NCBI RefSeq assembly: GCF_048323695.1
Contig: NZ_JBLWFT010000012.1
Location: 27,791 to 91,790, forward strand
Direction: 5' to 3'
From: Aquisalimonas sp007126095
GTDB taxonomy: Bacteria; Pseudomonadota; Gammaproteobacteria; Nitrococcales; Aquisalimonadaceae
Length of the DNA stretch: 64,000 nucleotides
Shown: positions 1 to 9,064 of the stretch, one piece after another
Layout of the letters: the number at the start of each line of letters is the position of its first letter
How positions within the stretch are numbered: the first letter of the stretch is position 1
Translations under genes and position numbers: made by a program
Notes under the pieces: generated by a model
Database searches by the model: none
The model's input: only the letters and a program-made list of their open reading frames with translations
What the model was told of the DNA's origin: nothing

Positions 1-161
1 GATGGATCCTCGGCGATGGCCTCATGGTGCTCGAGCAGGCTGTTGAGCGAGGCGCGGAACGTCTCTTCGACAACGGATTCCGGGGACTTGGTCACCGCGA
101 TGGCGGGCCATAGGACAATGAGCAGAACGATCAGCGGCTTGAACAGGGGTCCGTGTTGCAT
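1..161 (-). CDS. MlaC/Ttg2D-like lipid-transport protein, N-terminal fragment
   Basis: The minus strand reads open from an ATG at 161 to the window edge, so only about 53 residues are visible. The first 22 residues form a hydrophobic signal peptide (GPLFKPLIVLLIVLWPAIA), followed by SPESVVEETFRASLNSLLEH. The 'SP..VVE.T....L..L' pattern resembles the start of periplasmic MlaC (Ttg2D), which ferries phospholipids between the outer-membrane and inner-membrane Mla complexes. No other mla gene is in the window. The family call rests on a short stretch; another small exported protein is possible. Confidence 0.5.
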   Translation of the reverse strand, partial: MQHGPLFKPLIVLLIVLWPAIAVTKSPESVVEETFRASLNSLLEHHEAIAEDP

Positions 162-263
162 CGGTGACTCCGTTGGGCGGTGGCCGGAGGCGAGGGCGGT
201 TGATTTTCGCCATCGCCCATGCCGGTCTATACTGGATCCGGAAAGGCTGTCAGGTGCCTCATT

Positions 264-533
264 ATGCTCGATGTTTACGTTTACTACCCGCGCGGGCCGA
301 ATCTCTCGCCGCCGCGCCAGCTGGGGCAGGTGCAGCAGACCCTGCGCTACGCGGATGACGGCGTACTGCCCCGGGACCGGACGCCCGGGCGTGAGGCCAT
401 TGAAGAATGGAATCGTGCGACACGGAAATCGTTGTCACGTGGCGACGTGGTCGATGATGACGCGCCGCCGGACGCGTCCGGCGGCGGAGACGATGATCGC
501 CAGGGTGGCGATCACATTGACACCTACGCCTGA
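264..533 (+). CDS. small hypothetical protein, 89 aa
   Basis: The reading frame starts at an ATG (MLDVYVYYPRGPNLSPPRQL) and ends 11 bases before the convergent gamma-glutamyltransferase stop. The first half is ordered (LGQVQQTLRYADDGVLP). The last third is rich in Asp and Gly and looks disordered. I do not recognise a family and see no signal peptide or membrane segment. It is the only open frame in the gap between the two minus-strand genes; a start at 219 in the same frame is possible. The gene is plausible but unproven. Confidence 0.4.
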   Translation: MLDVYVYYPRGPNLSPPRQLGQVQQTLRYADDGVLPRDRTPGREAIEEWNRATRKSLSRGDVVDDDAPPDASGGGDDDRQGGDHIDTYA

Positions 534-544
534 CGAGTCCTGGC

Positions 545-2221
545 TTACTCCCCGGTGACCCGCGCTTCGCCGCCGCCGCGGGGATCGCTGGCTGCGTCCA
601 TGACGCCGTCCACACGATTCCAGAAGACCACCTGCATGTCTCCGTACCGACGCAGCATGGGCCGCACGGTATGGCCCTTGGCGGTCAGGGCGCGACGGGT
701 CTGCACGGAAATGGCGCCGGGCTCGTGCTCAATCTTGTCCGGCAGGTACTGGTGGTGGAAGCGGGGGCGGGCGACCCACTGCTCCGGCTCCAGGCGGTCC
801 GCGAAGCTGATCACTCCCAGCAGCACCTGCGTGATGATACGGCTGCCGCCAGGACTGCCGATGACCGCAACCCGGTCGTCCGACTCGACGAAGGTTGGCG
901 TCATGCTCGACAGCGGGCGCTTCCCCGGCTCGATGGCGTTCGCCTCACCGCCGACCAGGCCGTAGGCGTTGGGCTTGCCGGGCTGGCTGGCGAAATCGTC
1001 CATCTCGTTGTTCAGCAGCACCCCGGACCCCGGCGGCATGAAGCCGGAGCCGAACGGGTAGTTGATCGACAGGGTGGCACCGACGCGGTTGCCCTCGCCG
1101 TCAATGATGGAGAAGTGGGTCGTGTCCTCCCCTTCGCGGTCCGGGTCGGGCAGGTCCTCGCTGGGCGTGGCCTTGTCCAGTTGCAGATCGGCTCCGATCG
1201 CCTCCGCATGGGCCATGCTGGTCAGGCGGGCAACGGGAATGTCGACGAAATCCGGATCCCCGAGGAAGAGCTGTCGGTCACGGTAGGCGCGGCGCATGGC
1301 CTCCACCTTCAGGTGGATGCGCTCGGCTTCCGGTTTGTTGCGCAGCTCGTGCTGGGAGAGGATGTTGAGCATGGTCATGAGGCTGATGCCGCCGGCGGAT
1401 GGCGGCGCGGCGGCCGTGATGCGCAGGCCCTGGTATGTGCCTTGGATCGGCTCCCGCTCGACCACCGCGTAGTCCGCCAGGTCGTCCATGCTCCAGATGC
1501 CGCCCGCCTCGTTGGTCCCCCGGACCAGCCGCTCGGCCACGTCTCCCTGGTAGAACCCCTCCAGCCCGTCGCGCGCGATCCGCTCCAGCGTCAGCGCCAG
1601 ATCGGTCTGCACGATGGTGTGGCCTTCCTCCGGGACCTCGCCGTCGTCCAGCAGGACCGCGGCTGCGGCGGGGGAGTCACGCACGGCATCCAGGCGGAAC
1701 CGCATCATGCGCCGGTAGTGCTCGCCCACCTCGAAGCCGTCACGCGCGTAGCGGATGGCGGGCTCCAGGTTGGTGGCCAGGTCCAGCTCGCCGTAGTCGT
1801 CGGTGATGTGCACCAGTGCGGCCGGGGTGCCTGGGATGCCCGCGGCCAGCGGACCGTCCAGGGAGTCGCGGCCGCGCACCTCGCCGGATTCGTCCAGGTA
1901 CATGTCCCGTGTCGCCCGGCCCGGCGCGGTTTCACGGCCATCCACCATGGTCTGGAAATCGTCCGCTTCCCGGTGCAGGAGCCAGAAGCCGCCGCCACCG
2001 ATCCCCGAGCCGTAGGGTTCCACCACGGCGAGGGCCGCCGTCGCGGCCACTGCGGCGTCAAAAGCATTGCCGCCCTGGTCGAGTATCTCCACTGCCGCCT
2101 GCGTGGCGAGCGGGTGCGCCGTTGCCACCGCTGCCCCCGGCGGCGTGGCGGCGAACGCCTGTGCGCTGGTGAAAAACAGTGCGGCAGTGGCAATGATCCC
2201 GGCCAGTCTGGCGCGTACCAT
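545..2221 (-). CDS. ggt: gamma-glutamyltransferase precursor
   Basis: 558 residues, close to the usual length for the Ntn-hydrolase gamma-glutamyltranspeptidase. Residues 1-24 are a signal peptide ending AQAFA, so the enzyme is periplasmic. It should cleave itself before Thr367 in EDTTHFS, which becomes the N-terminal nucleophile of the small subunit, and then hydrolyse or transfer the gamma-glutamyl group of glutathione and related peptides. The 'SGGSR'-type oxyanion motif appears as SPGGSR near residue 463. It lies 25 bases after coaD on the same strand, probably as the last gene of that run. A second, leaderless paralogue is at 45372-46958. Confidence 0.93.
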   Translation of the reverse strand: MVRARLAGIIATAALFFTSAQAFAATPPGAAVATAHPLATQAAVEILDQGGNAFDAAVAATAALAVVEPYGSGIGGGGFWLLHREADDFQTMVDGRETAPGRATRDMYLDESGEVRGRDSLDGPLAAGIPGTPAALVHITDDYGELDLATNLEPAIRYARDGFEVGEHYRRMMRFRLDAVRDSPAAAAVLLDDGEVPEEGHTIVQTDLALTLERIARDGLEGFYQGDVAERLVRGTNEAGGIWSMDDLADYAVVEREPIQGTYQGLRITAAAPPSAGGISLMTMLNILSQHELRNKPEAERIHLKVEAMRRAYRDRQLFLGDPDFVDIPVARLTSMAHAEAIGADLQLDKATPSEDLPDPDREGEDTTHFSIIDGEGNRVGATLSINYPFGSGFMPPGSGVLLNNEMDDFASQPGKPNAYGLVGGEANAIEPGKRPLSSMTPTFVESDDRVAVIGSPGGSRIITQVLLGVISFADRLEPEQWVARPRFHHQYLPDKIEHEPGAISVQTRRALTAKGHTVRPMLRRYGDMQVVFWNRVDGVMDAASDPRGGGEARVTGE

Positions 2222-2246
2222 GCAGTCACTCCTGGGGTTGTGAAAT

Positions 2247-2735
2247 TCAGCGCCGCAGTCGGGCGATCAGCGCTTCGGCGACCTTGGGATGCACGAACTT
2301 CTCGATGTCGCCGCCCAGCGCGGCCACTTCGCGGACCAGGCTGGAGGAGATGTAGGCGTACTGTTCCGCGGGCGTCAGGAAGACCGTCTCCACGTCCTGG
2401 ATCAGCTGGCGGTTCATGCTCGCCAGCTGGAATTCGTACTCGAAGTCCGACACGGCGCGCAGGCCGCGCAGGATGACCTGCGCGTTCTCGGCGGCGACGA
2501 AGTGGGCGAGCAGCGTATCAAACGCCTTGACCTCGATGTTCGGCACATGATCCAGGGCAATCCGGGCCAGTTCCAGCCGCTCATCGTTGGAGAACGCTGG
2601 CTTCTTGCTGGGGCTGGGAAATGCGGCGACGCCGATGATCAGGCGGTCGAACAGCTTGGACCCCCGCTCCACCAGGTCGATGTGACCGTTGGTGATGGGG
2701 TCGAAGGTACCCGGATAGATGGCTGTAATGGTCAT
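2247..2735 (-). CDS. coaD: phosphopantetheine adenylyltransferase
   Basis: 162 residues, full length for the hexameric enzyme that transfers AMP from ATP to 4'-phosphopantetheine, the penultimate step of coenzyme A synthesis. The nucleotidyltransferase signature is present: YPGTFDPITNGH, with the T/HxGH motif at residues 15-18. The C-terminal ISSSLVRE motif, residues 128-135, binds the ATP phosphates. It follows rsmD on the minus strand, a very common bacterial pairing. The coaBC gene of the same pathway is 9 kb away. Confidence 0.97.
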   Translation of the reverse strand: MTITAIYPGTFDPITNGHIDLVERGSKLFDRLIIGVAAFPSPSKKPAFSNDERLELARIALDHVPNIEVKAFDTLLAHFVAAENAQVILRGLRAVSDFEYEFQLASMNRQLIQDVETVFLTPAEQYAYISSSLVREVAALGGDIEKFVHPKVAEALIARLRR

Positions 2736-2810
2736 GCGCTCGCCCTTTGTCCTGAAAAACTCGATCGCCGGAAAAATGGCCTCTCATCAAACCATCCGCC
2801 GCGCCCGGGA

Positions 2811-3383
2811 TCAATTCCCGTTCGCCTGCAGCAGCACGAAGCGTACGTCCCCGGCTGTTCGCTCCCGCAGGACCTGCCAGTGGGGCGGCAGTGCCGGGGC
2901 CTGTTGTCGCGCATGTTCCATGTAGATGCGGGTGTCGGCGTGACTCCAGTTGCCGGTTGCCAGCGCCTGGCAGGCGGGCTGCAACAGTGCCTCGCGGAAT
3001 GGCGGATCCAGAAAGATGATGTCGAAGGGGCGGGCGGTACCGCCTGAAAGCAGCGACAGGGCGTCGCCACCGTGGACGCTGACCCGGTCGTCGGCTGCCA
3101 GCAGCCGGACATTCTCCCGCAGGGCGGCGAGCGCCCGGCGATCACGCTCGACAAGGACCACCTCTGCCGCGCCACGGGATGCCGCCTCGAACCCCAGGGC
3201 GCCGCTGCCGGCGAACACATCCAGGCAGCGGCTGCCGGGGAGGACGGGCTGGAGCCAGTTGAACAGGGTCTCGCGGTTGCGGTCCGCCGTGGGGCGCAGC
3301 CCGGCTCCGCCGGCGAAGCGCAGCCGCCGGCCGCGCCACTCGCCACCGATGATCCGCAGTTCATTGCGTGCCCGTTTCGCCAT
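2811..3383 (-). CDS. rsmD: 16S rRNA (guanine966-N2)-methyltransferase
   Basis: 190 residues from the ATG at 3383; an in-frame GTG two codons upstream is an alternative start. It is a Rossmann-fold SAM methyltransferase that modifies G966 of 16S rRNA in the assembled small subunit. The SAM-binding loop is VFAGSGALGFEAASRG, and the catalytic DPPF motif follows IIFLDPPF around residue 130. RIIGGEWRGRRL at the start is typical of the family. It sits between the M16 peptidase pair and coaD, as in many gammaproteobacteria. Confidence 0.95.
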   Translation of the reverse strand: MAKRARNELRIIGGEWRGRRLRFAGGAGLRPTADRNRETLFNWLQPVLPGSRCLDVFAGSGALGFEAASRGAAEVVLVERDRRALAALRENVRLLAADDRVSVHGGDALSLLSGGTARPFDIIFLDPPFREALLQPACQALATGNWSHADTRIYMEHARQQAPALPPHWQVLRERTAGDVRFVLLQANGN

Positions 3384-3436
3384 GGCCACGCAATGTACCG
3401 CCAGCCGGTCATGAATGCCACGGCCGGGTTACGGCG

Positions 3437-4795
3437 TCAGTCCTCCTCGGGCTCCTCGCCGTCCTCGTCCTGGGGGCCGACGATGACCGTCGTGAAACGG
3501 TCCGGGTCGAGCCAGCGCTGCAGTGCATCGCGGATGTCATCCGCGGAGACGGCCTCGACGTTGTCCTGGAACGTGTCCAGGTAGTCCAGCGGCAGGCCGT
3601 GGAAGCCGATGACGGCGACGTAGCCGAGCATGCCGCGGTTGCTGTCGAGCTGCAGGGGGAAGCTGCCGGTGATGTTGCGGACCGACCGGCGCAGCTCGTC
3701 CTCCCCGGGGCCGTCGTCGCGCAGCGACCGGACGGTGGTGTCGAGCACCTCCAGCGCCTCCTCGGTCCGGTCGGCCCGGATCTGGGTGTTCACGAAAAAC
3801 GGCCCGGAGCGGGTCATGGGCTGGAACCGGCTGCCGACGCTGTACGACAGCCCGCGCTCTTCGCGCATCTCCTCCGCGAGCCGGCTGACCAGCCCGCTGC
3901 CCCCGAGGATGTGGTTGCCCACGTACAGGGGGAAGTGGTCGTCGTCGCCCCGCTGGTAGCCGATCTGCCCTTTCAGCACGTGGCTCTGGTTGGTGCTGAA
4001 CGGGATATGGATGGTCTCACCGGCCTTGTCCGTGGGTTCGGGCTCGGGGATCGGGTCGGGGCGCTCGCCCTGTCGCAGGCTGCCGCCGAGGTGATCGGCG
4101 ATGGTCTCCGCTTCGGCGCGGCTGATGTCGCCGACGATTGCCAGCGAGGCAGTCTCCGCAACGTAGTAGCGCTCGAAAAAGGCGCTGACGGCGTCCCGGT
4201 TCAGCTCGCCCAGGCTGTCTTCGGTGCCGCCGGGGTTGCTGGCGTAGGGGTGATCGCCGTAGATGGCCTCCCAGAACGCTTCCCTGGCGATGGACCCAGG
4301 ATCGTTGCGGCTGTTGCGCAGGCTGACCAGCATGCGCCGCCGCTCGCGGTCCACCGCCGCCTCGGGAAAGTCGGGCTCCCGCACGACCGTCGTGAGTGCC
4401 TCGACCGCGGCGCTCATGGTGTCCGGTTCATTCAGGGTCCGCAGGCTGACGCTTGCGGAATCGCGCCCACTGCTGGTGGAGAAGCGCGCCCCCTGGTCCT
4501 CGAAGCGGCGGGCGATCTCGCCGGCATCCAGGCCGCCGGCACCCTCGCTCAGCAGGTTGCTGGTGAGGCTGGCCAGTCCGGGTTGATCGCCGTCGCGCGC
4601 CGAGCCCGCGTCAAAGGTGAGCCGCAGGTCCACCATCGGCAGTGTTTCGCTCTGCACGAAGTAGACATCCAGGCCGTCATCGGAGGTCCAGTGCTGGATG
4701 TCCAGCGCGGCGTGGGCCGGCGCGGCCAGCGCCAGCGCGCCCAGCGTCACCGCGACGGCAAGGAGGTTGCGGAAGTGCGTGGAAAGGCTGCGCAT
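3437..4795 (-). CDS. M16-family peptidase, catalytically inactive subunit
   Basis: 452 residues with a signal peptide (residues 1-29, ending APAHA). The fold is pitrilysin/M16: an N-terminal M16 domain, then an inactive C-terminal domain with SVGSRFQPMTRSGPFFVNTQ. The zinc motif HxxEH is absent; the equivalent stretch reads LASLTSNLLSEGAG. This matches the non-catalytic partner of two-gene M16 pairs, which forms the substrate chamber with the active subunit. That active subunit is encoded 9 bases upstream, so the two are co-transcribed. The C terminus is very acidic (QDEDGEEPEED). The substrate is unknown. Confidence 0.9.
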   Translation of the reverse strand: MRSLSTHFRNLLAVAVTLGALALAAPAHAALDIQHWTSDDGLDVYFVQSETLPMVDLRLTFDAGSARDGDQPGLASLTSNLLSEGAGGLDAGEIARRFEDQGARFSTSSGRDSASVSLRTLNEPDTMSAAVEALTTVVREPDFPEAAVDRERRRMLVSLRNSRNDPGSIAREAFWEAIYGDHPYASNPGGTEDSLGELNRDAVSAFFERYYVAETASLAIVGDISRAEAETIADHLGGSLRQGERPDPIPEPEPTDKAGETIHIPFSTNQSHVLKGQIGYQRGDDDHFPLYVGNHILGGSGLVSRLAEEMREERGLSYSVGSRFQPMTRSGPFFVNTQIRADRTEEALEVLDTTVRSLRDDGPGEDELRRSVRNITGSFPLQLDSNRGMLGYVAVIGFHGLPLDYLDTFQDNVEAVSADDIRDALQRWLDPDRFTTVIVGPQDEDGEEPEED

Positions 4796-4804
4796 GATCG
4801 CTCC

Positions 4805-6196
4805 TCAGTATCCGGTTGTGTCGTCGGTGGGCGCCGCGCCGGGTATGCTGCCCGGCAGCGAGGGGTCGTCGCCGTTCTCGGGCTTCAGGTGGCCGACGGT
4901 CAGACGGTCATCGATCAGGTAGCGTTGCGCCACGTCGTGGACGTCTTCCTTTGTCACCGCTTCCAGCTCCGTCTCGAAGTCGCGCATGGCCTCGTGGCCG
5001 ATGCCGGCGGTCTCGAGCAGACCGATTTCCATCGCCTGACCGGAGAGGGAGTCCAGGCGATAGACGTAGTCGGCGCGAAGCTGCACTTTGGCCCGCTGCA
5101 GCTCCTCGTCGGTGATGCCGTCCTCGCGCACATCGCGGATCTGCTCCCGCAGCGCGGCCTCCACGTCGTCCAGGTCCGTCTCGCCGGTGGGACGGCCCTG
5201 CAGCGTGAAGTGCGTGTCCAGCCGCGCGATGCTGCTGTAGCGTGCGCTCACCCCCGCTGCAACTTCCTCGCCGCGCACCAGCCGGCTGGGCAGGCGCGCG
5301 CTGTCACCACCATCGAGCACCTGCGAGAGCACGCTGAGCGCGTATGCGTCGCGGCTCGATTCGGCGGTGGCGAGAGAGGGCACCTGATACCCCATCATGA
5401 GGTACGGGTTGGCGTTCTCGTGGTGTACCGTGAGGCGGCGCTCGCCCATGGGCTCCACTTCTTCGCGCACCTTCTGCTCCGGGGCGTCCCGCGGCTCCAT
5501 GTGGCCGAAGTACTCGTCGACCAGATCGCGGACGGCGTCGGGGTCCACGTCGCCGACTACCACCAGGATGGCGTTGTTCACCCCGTACCAGTCGTCGTAC
5601 CAGTCCTCGACGTCCTGCAGGGTGAACTGCTCGATGTCCCGCTCCCAGCCAATGATGGGCTGGCCGTAGGGGCTGCTGTGCCAGGCGACGGCGTTGAAGC
5701 GCTCGTGCAGAACGCCGACGGGGTTGTCGTCCACCCGCAGACGGCGCTCCTCCTTGACCACCTCGAGCTCCCGGTCGAACTCGTCCTGATCGAAGACGAT
5801 GTTGTCCAGGCGGTCGGCGCCCAGCTCCAGGGCAATCTCCAGGCGGTCGGCGCCGAGTTCCTCGTAGTAGCCGGTGAAATCCCGCCCGGTGAACGCGTTG
5901 AGCCGGCCGCCTTCCTCGGAGATGGTGCGGGAGAAGGTGCCGGTCTCCCGGGTCTCCGTGCCCTTGAACATCATGTGCTCCAGCATGTGGGCGATGCCGG
6001 TGGTGCCGGGCTGTTCGTGACTGGAGCCCACCGGGAACCAGAGCTGGTTGATCACCACCGGGGCGCGTTCGTCCGGCTTGACGATAACCGTCATGCCGTT
6101 GTCCAGTTCGAAGCTGTGGATGTCCGCAGTGGCGGCGGCTGCGGTGCCAGCCGACAGGAGCAGGCTGGCGAACAGGGCGAGACATGATCGCATCAT
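4805..6196 (-). CDS. M16-family zinc peptidase, catalytic subunit
   Basis: 463 residues with a signal peptide (about 1-23, ending AAAA). The inverted zinc motif HMLEH is at residues 70-74, inside GTTGIAHMLEHMMFKGT, and the downstream zinc-ligand region is VVKEERRLRVDDNP. It is predicted to be a periplasmic metallopeptidase working with the HxxEH-less partner encoded 9 bases downstream. The pair lies divergent to ftsY, leaving 137 bases for both promoters. Together with rsmD-coaD this order is typical of gammaproteobacteria. No physiological substrate can be inferred. Confidence 0.93.
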   Translation of the reverse strand: MMRSCLALFASLLLSAGTAAAATADIHSFELDNGMTVIVKPDERAPVVINQLWFPVGSSHEQPGTTGIAHMLEHMMFKGTETRETGTFSRTISEEGGRLNAFTGRDFTGYYEELGADRLEIALELGADRLDNIVFDQDEFDRELEVVKEERRLRVDDNPVGVLHERFNAVAWHSSPYGQPIIGWERDIEQFTLQDVEDWYDDWYGVNNAILVVVGDVDPDAVRDLVDEYFGHMEPRDAPEQKVREEVEPMGERRLTVHHENANPYLMMGYQVPSLATAESSRDAYALSVLSQVLDGGDSARLPSRLVRGEEVAAGVSARYSSIARLDTHFTLQGRPTGETDLDDVEAALREQIRDVREDGITDEELQRAKVQLRADYVYRLDSLSGQAMEIGLLETAGIGHEAMRDFETELEAVTKEDVHDVAQRYLIDDRLTVGHLKPENGDDPSLPGSIPGAAPTDDTTGY

Positions 6197-6333
6197 GGTG
6201 ATTATCGCTCTCTGGTGCGTGTGTATGTCGTGGCAGCGTTGTTATGGTCCGGCTGTGATCGCGCGTTGCGACCGGATTCCCCCTGAGCAGGTTGCGCCGA
6301 CAGTGCTAGGATACGCAAACCGCTCACCAGAGA

Positions 6334-7356
6334 GTGACCACCAAAGACATGTTCGGGTTCAGAAAAGGGAAACAGGACGAGACGCCGTCCACCTCCGAAA
6401 CGCCGGATGACGGCGCCCAGCGCCCCGGTCTGTTCGGGCGGCTGAAGGAGCGGCTGGGGCGGACCCGCTCGGGGCTCACCGAGGGTCTGGCGACGGCGTT
6501 TCTCGGCCGCAAGACCATTGACGACGAACTGCTCGAGGAGCTGGAGACCCGGCTGCTCATGGCCGATGTCGGTGTCGAGGCGACCACGCGGATCATCGAG
6601 CGCATGACCGAGCGTGTGCGGCGCAAGGAGCTGGGCGACATCAACGCACTCATGCAGGCCCTGCGCGCCGACATGATCGAGCTGCTCGCGCCCTGTGAAG
6701 AAGCCCTTGTGCCGGAGAACGCGGACGGGCCGTTCGTGGTACTGACCGTCGGCGTCAACGGTGTGGGCAAGACCACCACCATCGGCAAGCTCGCCAGCCG
6801 CTATCGCGGTGAGGGGCGATCGGTGCTGCTGGCCGCCGGAGATACCTTCCGCGCGGCGGCCGTGGAGCAGTTGCAGCAGTGGGGCGAGCGCACGGGCATT
6901 CCCGTGATCGCCCAGCACACGGGGGCCGATTCCGCTTCCGTGATCTACGACGCTCAGCAGGCCGCCAAGGCGCGCGGGGTCGACGTGCTCATCGCCGACA
7001 CCGCCGGGCGTCTTCATACCCAGGACAATCTCATGGACGAGCTGCGCAAGGTCCGGCGCGTGCTGGGGCGGCTGGACGAAACCGCGCCCCACGAGGTGTT
7101 GCTGGTGCTGGACGCCAGCACCGGGCAGAACGCGCTCTCCCAGGCGGAGCAGTTCCACAAGGCCGTGGGTGTCTCCGGGTTGATCGTCACCAAGCTCGAC
7201 GGTACGGCCAAGGGGGGCGTGATTTTCGCCATCGCCCAGCGTCTTGGCCTGCCTATTCGCTACATCGGCGTGGGCGAGCGCCCCGACGATCTGCGGCCGT
7301 TCCACGCCGAAGAGTTCGTGGATGCGCTGCTTGGCGATGCCATGGATGTGCAGTAG
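6334..7356 (+). CDS. ftsY: signal recognition particle receptor FtsY
   Basis: 340 residues from a GTG at 6334; the ATG at 6349 (MFGFRKGK) is an alternative start. FtsY is the SRP receptor GTPase that docks ribosome-nascent-chain complexes at the inner membrane. A short N-terminal A region (residues 1-30) precedes the four-helix N domain and the G domain. The G1 loop GVNGVGKTTT is at 140-149, followed by DTAGR and TKLDGTAKGG. The acidic A domain is much shorter than in E. coli. ftsE starts 9 bases downstream, giving the classical ftsY-ftsE-ftsX operon. Confidence 0.97.
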   Translation: MTTKDMFGFRKGKQDETPSTSETPDDGAQRPGLFGRLKERLGRTRSGLTEGLATAFLGRKTIDDELLEELETRLLMADVGVEATTRIIERMTERVRRKELGDINALMQALRADMIELLAPCEEALVPENADGPFVVLTVGVNGVGKTTTIGKLASRYRGEGRSVLLAAGDTFRAAAVEQLQQWGERTGIPVIAQHTGADSASVIYDAQQAAKARGVDVLIADTAGRLHTQDNLMDELRKVRRVLGRLDETAPHEVLLVLDASTGQNALSQAEQFHKAVGVSGLIVTKLDGTAKGGVIFAIAQRLGLPIRYIGVGERPDDLRPFHAEEFVDALLGDAMDVQ

Positions 7357-7365
7357 CCGCTGGCG

Positions 7366-8046
7366 ATGATTTTCTTCGATAGCGTCAGTAAACAGTACCC
7401 GGGCGGCCACGAGGCACTGCGCAGCCTGTCGTTCCAGGTGGATCGCGGCGAGATGGTCTTTCTTACCGGCCATTCCGGGGCCGGCAAGAGCACCCTGCTC
7501 AAGCTGATCCCGGTGCTGGAACGCCCCAGTCGCGGGCAGATCGTGATCAACGGCATCAATCTGAATCGCCTGTCCTCGCGCCGCATTCCCTACCTGCGCC
7601 GGCGAGTGGGCATGATCTTCCAGGACCACCGGCTGCTCCACGACCGCACGGTCTACCACAACGTGGCCCTGCCACTGGTCATCGCCGGCGTGCCCCATCG
7701 CGACATCGGCCGGCGTGTGCGCGCGGCGCTGGACAAGGTCAGTCTGCTCCACCGCGAGACGGCCTATCCCGTGACCCTCTCCGGCGGGGAGCAGCAGCGC
7801 GTGGGAATCGCCCGGGCGGTGGTGACCCGGCCGCCGATTCTGCTCGCCGACGAGCCCACGGGTAACCTGGACCCGGAGCTCTCCGAGGAGATCATGGGCC
7901 TGTTCGAGGCCTTCAACCGCGTGGGTGTCACGGTACTCATCGCCAGCCACGATCTGGACCTCATCCGCCGCCTCGGGCATCGCTACCTGAGCCTGGGGGA
8001 TGGCCAGCTTACCGCCGACAGCGGGCGCACGGGCCGGGGAGGCTAG
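7366..8046 (+). CDS. ftsE: cell-division ABC transporter ATPase FtsE
   Basis: 226 residues. It is the ATPase of the FtsEX complex, which links ATP hydrolysis at the septum to activation of periplasmic cell-wall hydrolases. Walker A is GHSGAGKST (about 36-44), the ABC signature LSGGEQQR, and Walker B ILLADEPTGNLD. IASHDLDLIRRL supplies the H-loop. It begins 9 bases after ftsY and ends 4 bases before ftsX. Some of the family also has the GMIFQDHRLL Q-loop seen here. Confidence 0.97.
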   Translation: MIFFDSVSKQYPGGHEALRSLSFQVDRGEMVFLTGHSGAGKSTLLKLIPVLERPSRGQIVINGINLNRLSSRRIPYLRRRVGMIFQDHRLLHDRTVYHNVALPLVIAGVPHRDIGRRVRAALDKVSLLHRETAYPVTLSGGEQQRVGIARAVVTRPPILLADEPTGNLDPELSEEIMGLFEAFNRVGVTVLIASHDLDLIRRLGHRYLSLGDGQLTADSGRTGRGG

Positions 8047-8050
8047 GGCG

Positions 8051-9025
8051 ATGGCGGAGCGCAGCGAACAGCGCAGCAACCGCGCCAGCACGGGCATTGG
8101 CCCCATCGGCCGGCTTCAGGCATGGGGTGCCGACCACGCCCGCGCGGCCGTGGGTGCCCTGGGGCGGCTCGCGCGCACGCGCCTGGCCAGCGGCATGACC
8201 GCGGGCGTGCTCGGCATCGCTCTGGCACTGCCGGCGGCCTTTCTGCTGTTGCTGGACAATGTCGAACGGCACGCCGGGGACTGGGACGACGGGGCGCAGA
8301 TCTCCTTGTTTCTGCAAATGGACATCGGGGAATCCGCCCACCGCGAGCTCGCCGATGAGCTTGCGGGCCGCCACAGCATCGAGCGCGCCGAGGTGGTCAC
8401 CCCGGACGAGGCGTTGACCGAATTTCAGGAGCTCTCTGGCATGGATGCCGCGCTGGCTATGCTCGATGACAACCCGCTGCCGCCCGTCATTGTCATCCAT
8501 CCGCGGCGCGGCACCGATGCCACCAGCCTCGAGACGCTGACCAACGAGCTGAGCGACCACGGCGCCGTCGATCGGGCCCGCCTTGATCTGGAGTGGGTGC
8601 AGCGCCTGCAGGCCATCATGGAGCTGCTGCGGCGTGCCGCGTGGATCGTGGCGGGGCTGCTGGGGCTGGCCGTGATCATGGTGGTCGGCAACACCATTCG
8701 CCTCGCCATCGAGAACCGCCGCGAGGAGATCGTGATCACCAAGCTCATTGGCGGCACCAACGCCTTCATCCGGCGGCCCTTTCTCTACGAGGGGGCGTGG
8801 TACGGCGTGATTGGCGGGTTGCTGGCCACGATCCTGGTGGAGGGCGGCCGGCTGATGCTGAGCGGGCCGCTGCACCGGCTGGCAGAGCTCTACCAGACCG
8901 GGCCGCTGTTGAGCGGCCTGGGGTTCCAGGGCATTGTCGCCGTCTGGGCCGTGGGCATCGGTCTTGGCCTGGCCGGGTCGTGGATCGCCGTGGGGCGCCA
9001 CCTGGCCTCCATCGAGCCGCGTTAG
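8051..9025 (+). CDS. ftsX: cell-division protein FtsX
   Basis: 324 residues from the ATG at 8051, chosen because it lies just after the ftsE stop; an upstream in-frame start at 8000 would overlap ftsE. FtsX is the membrane subunit of FtsEX. A cytosolic N-terminal tail leads to a first membrane segment (about 58-75, VLGIALALPAAFLLLLDNV). A periplasmic domain of about 100 residues follows, then three C-terminal membrane segments (AAWIVAGLLGLAVIMVVG, GVIGGLLATILVEGG, GIVAVWAVGIGLGLAGS). The 8-bp repeat array starts 39 bases after the stop. Confidence 0.95.
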   Translation: MAERSEQRSNRASTGIGPIGRLQAWGADHARAAVGALGRLARTRLASGMTAGVLGIALALPAAFLLLLDNVERHAGDWDDGAQISLFLQMDIGESAHRELADELAGRHSIERAEVVTPDEALTEFQELSGMDAALAMLDDNPLPPVIVIHPRRGTDATSLETLTNELSDHGAVDRARLDLEWVQRLQAIMELLRRAAWIVAGLLGLAVIMVVGNTIRLAIENRREEIVITKLIGGTNAFIRRPFLYEGAWYGVIGGLLATILVEGGRLMLSGPLHRLAELYQTGPLLSGLGFQGIVAVWAVGIGLGLAGSWIAVGRHLASIEPR

Positions 9026-9037
9026 GGTCGTTGGTTT

Positions 9038-9061
9038 GGTGGACCTGAAGGTCCACCCTAC
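9038..9061 (-). repeat. family A palindrome framing the tandem array, left copy
   Basis: GGTGGACCTGAAGGTCCACC then CTAC, so GTAG-headed on the minus strand. It lies 12 bases after the ftsX stop and ends 3 bases before the first 8-bp unit. Confidence 0.9.
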
Positions 9062-9064
9062 GAC

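Noticed and set aside
671..6187. Large plus-strand frames (601 and 939 residues) across 0.6-6.2 kb
   Set aside because: They are antisense shadows of ggt, coaD, rsmD and the M16 pair, with no recognisable domain.
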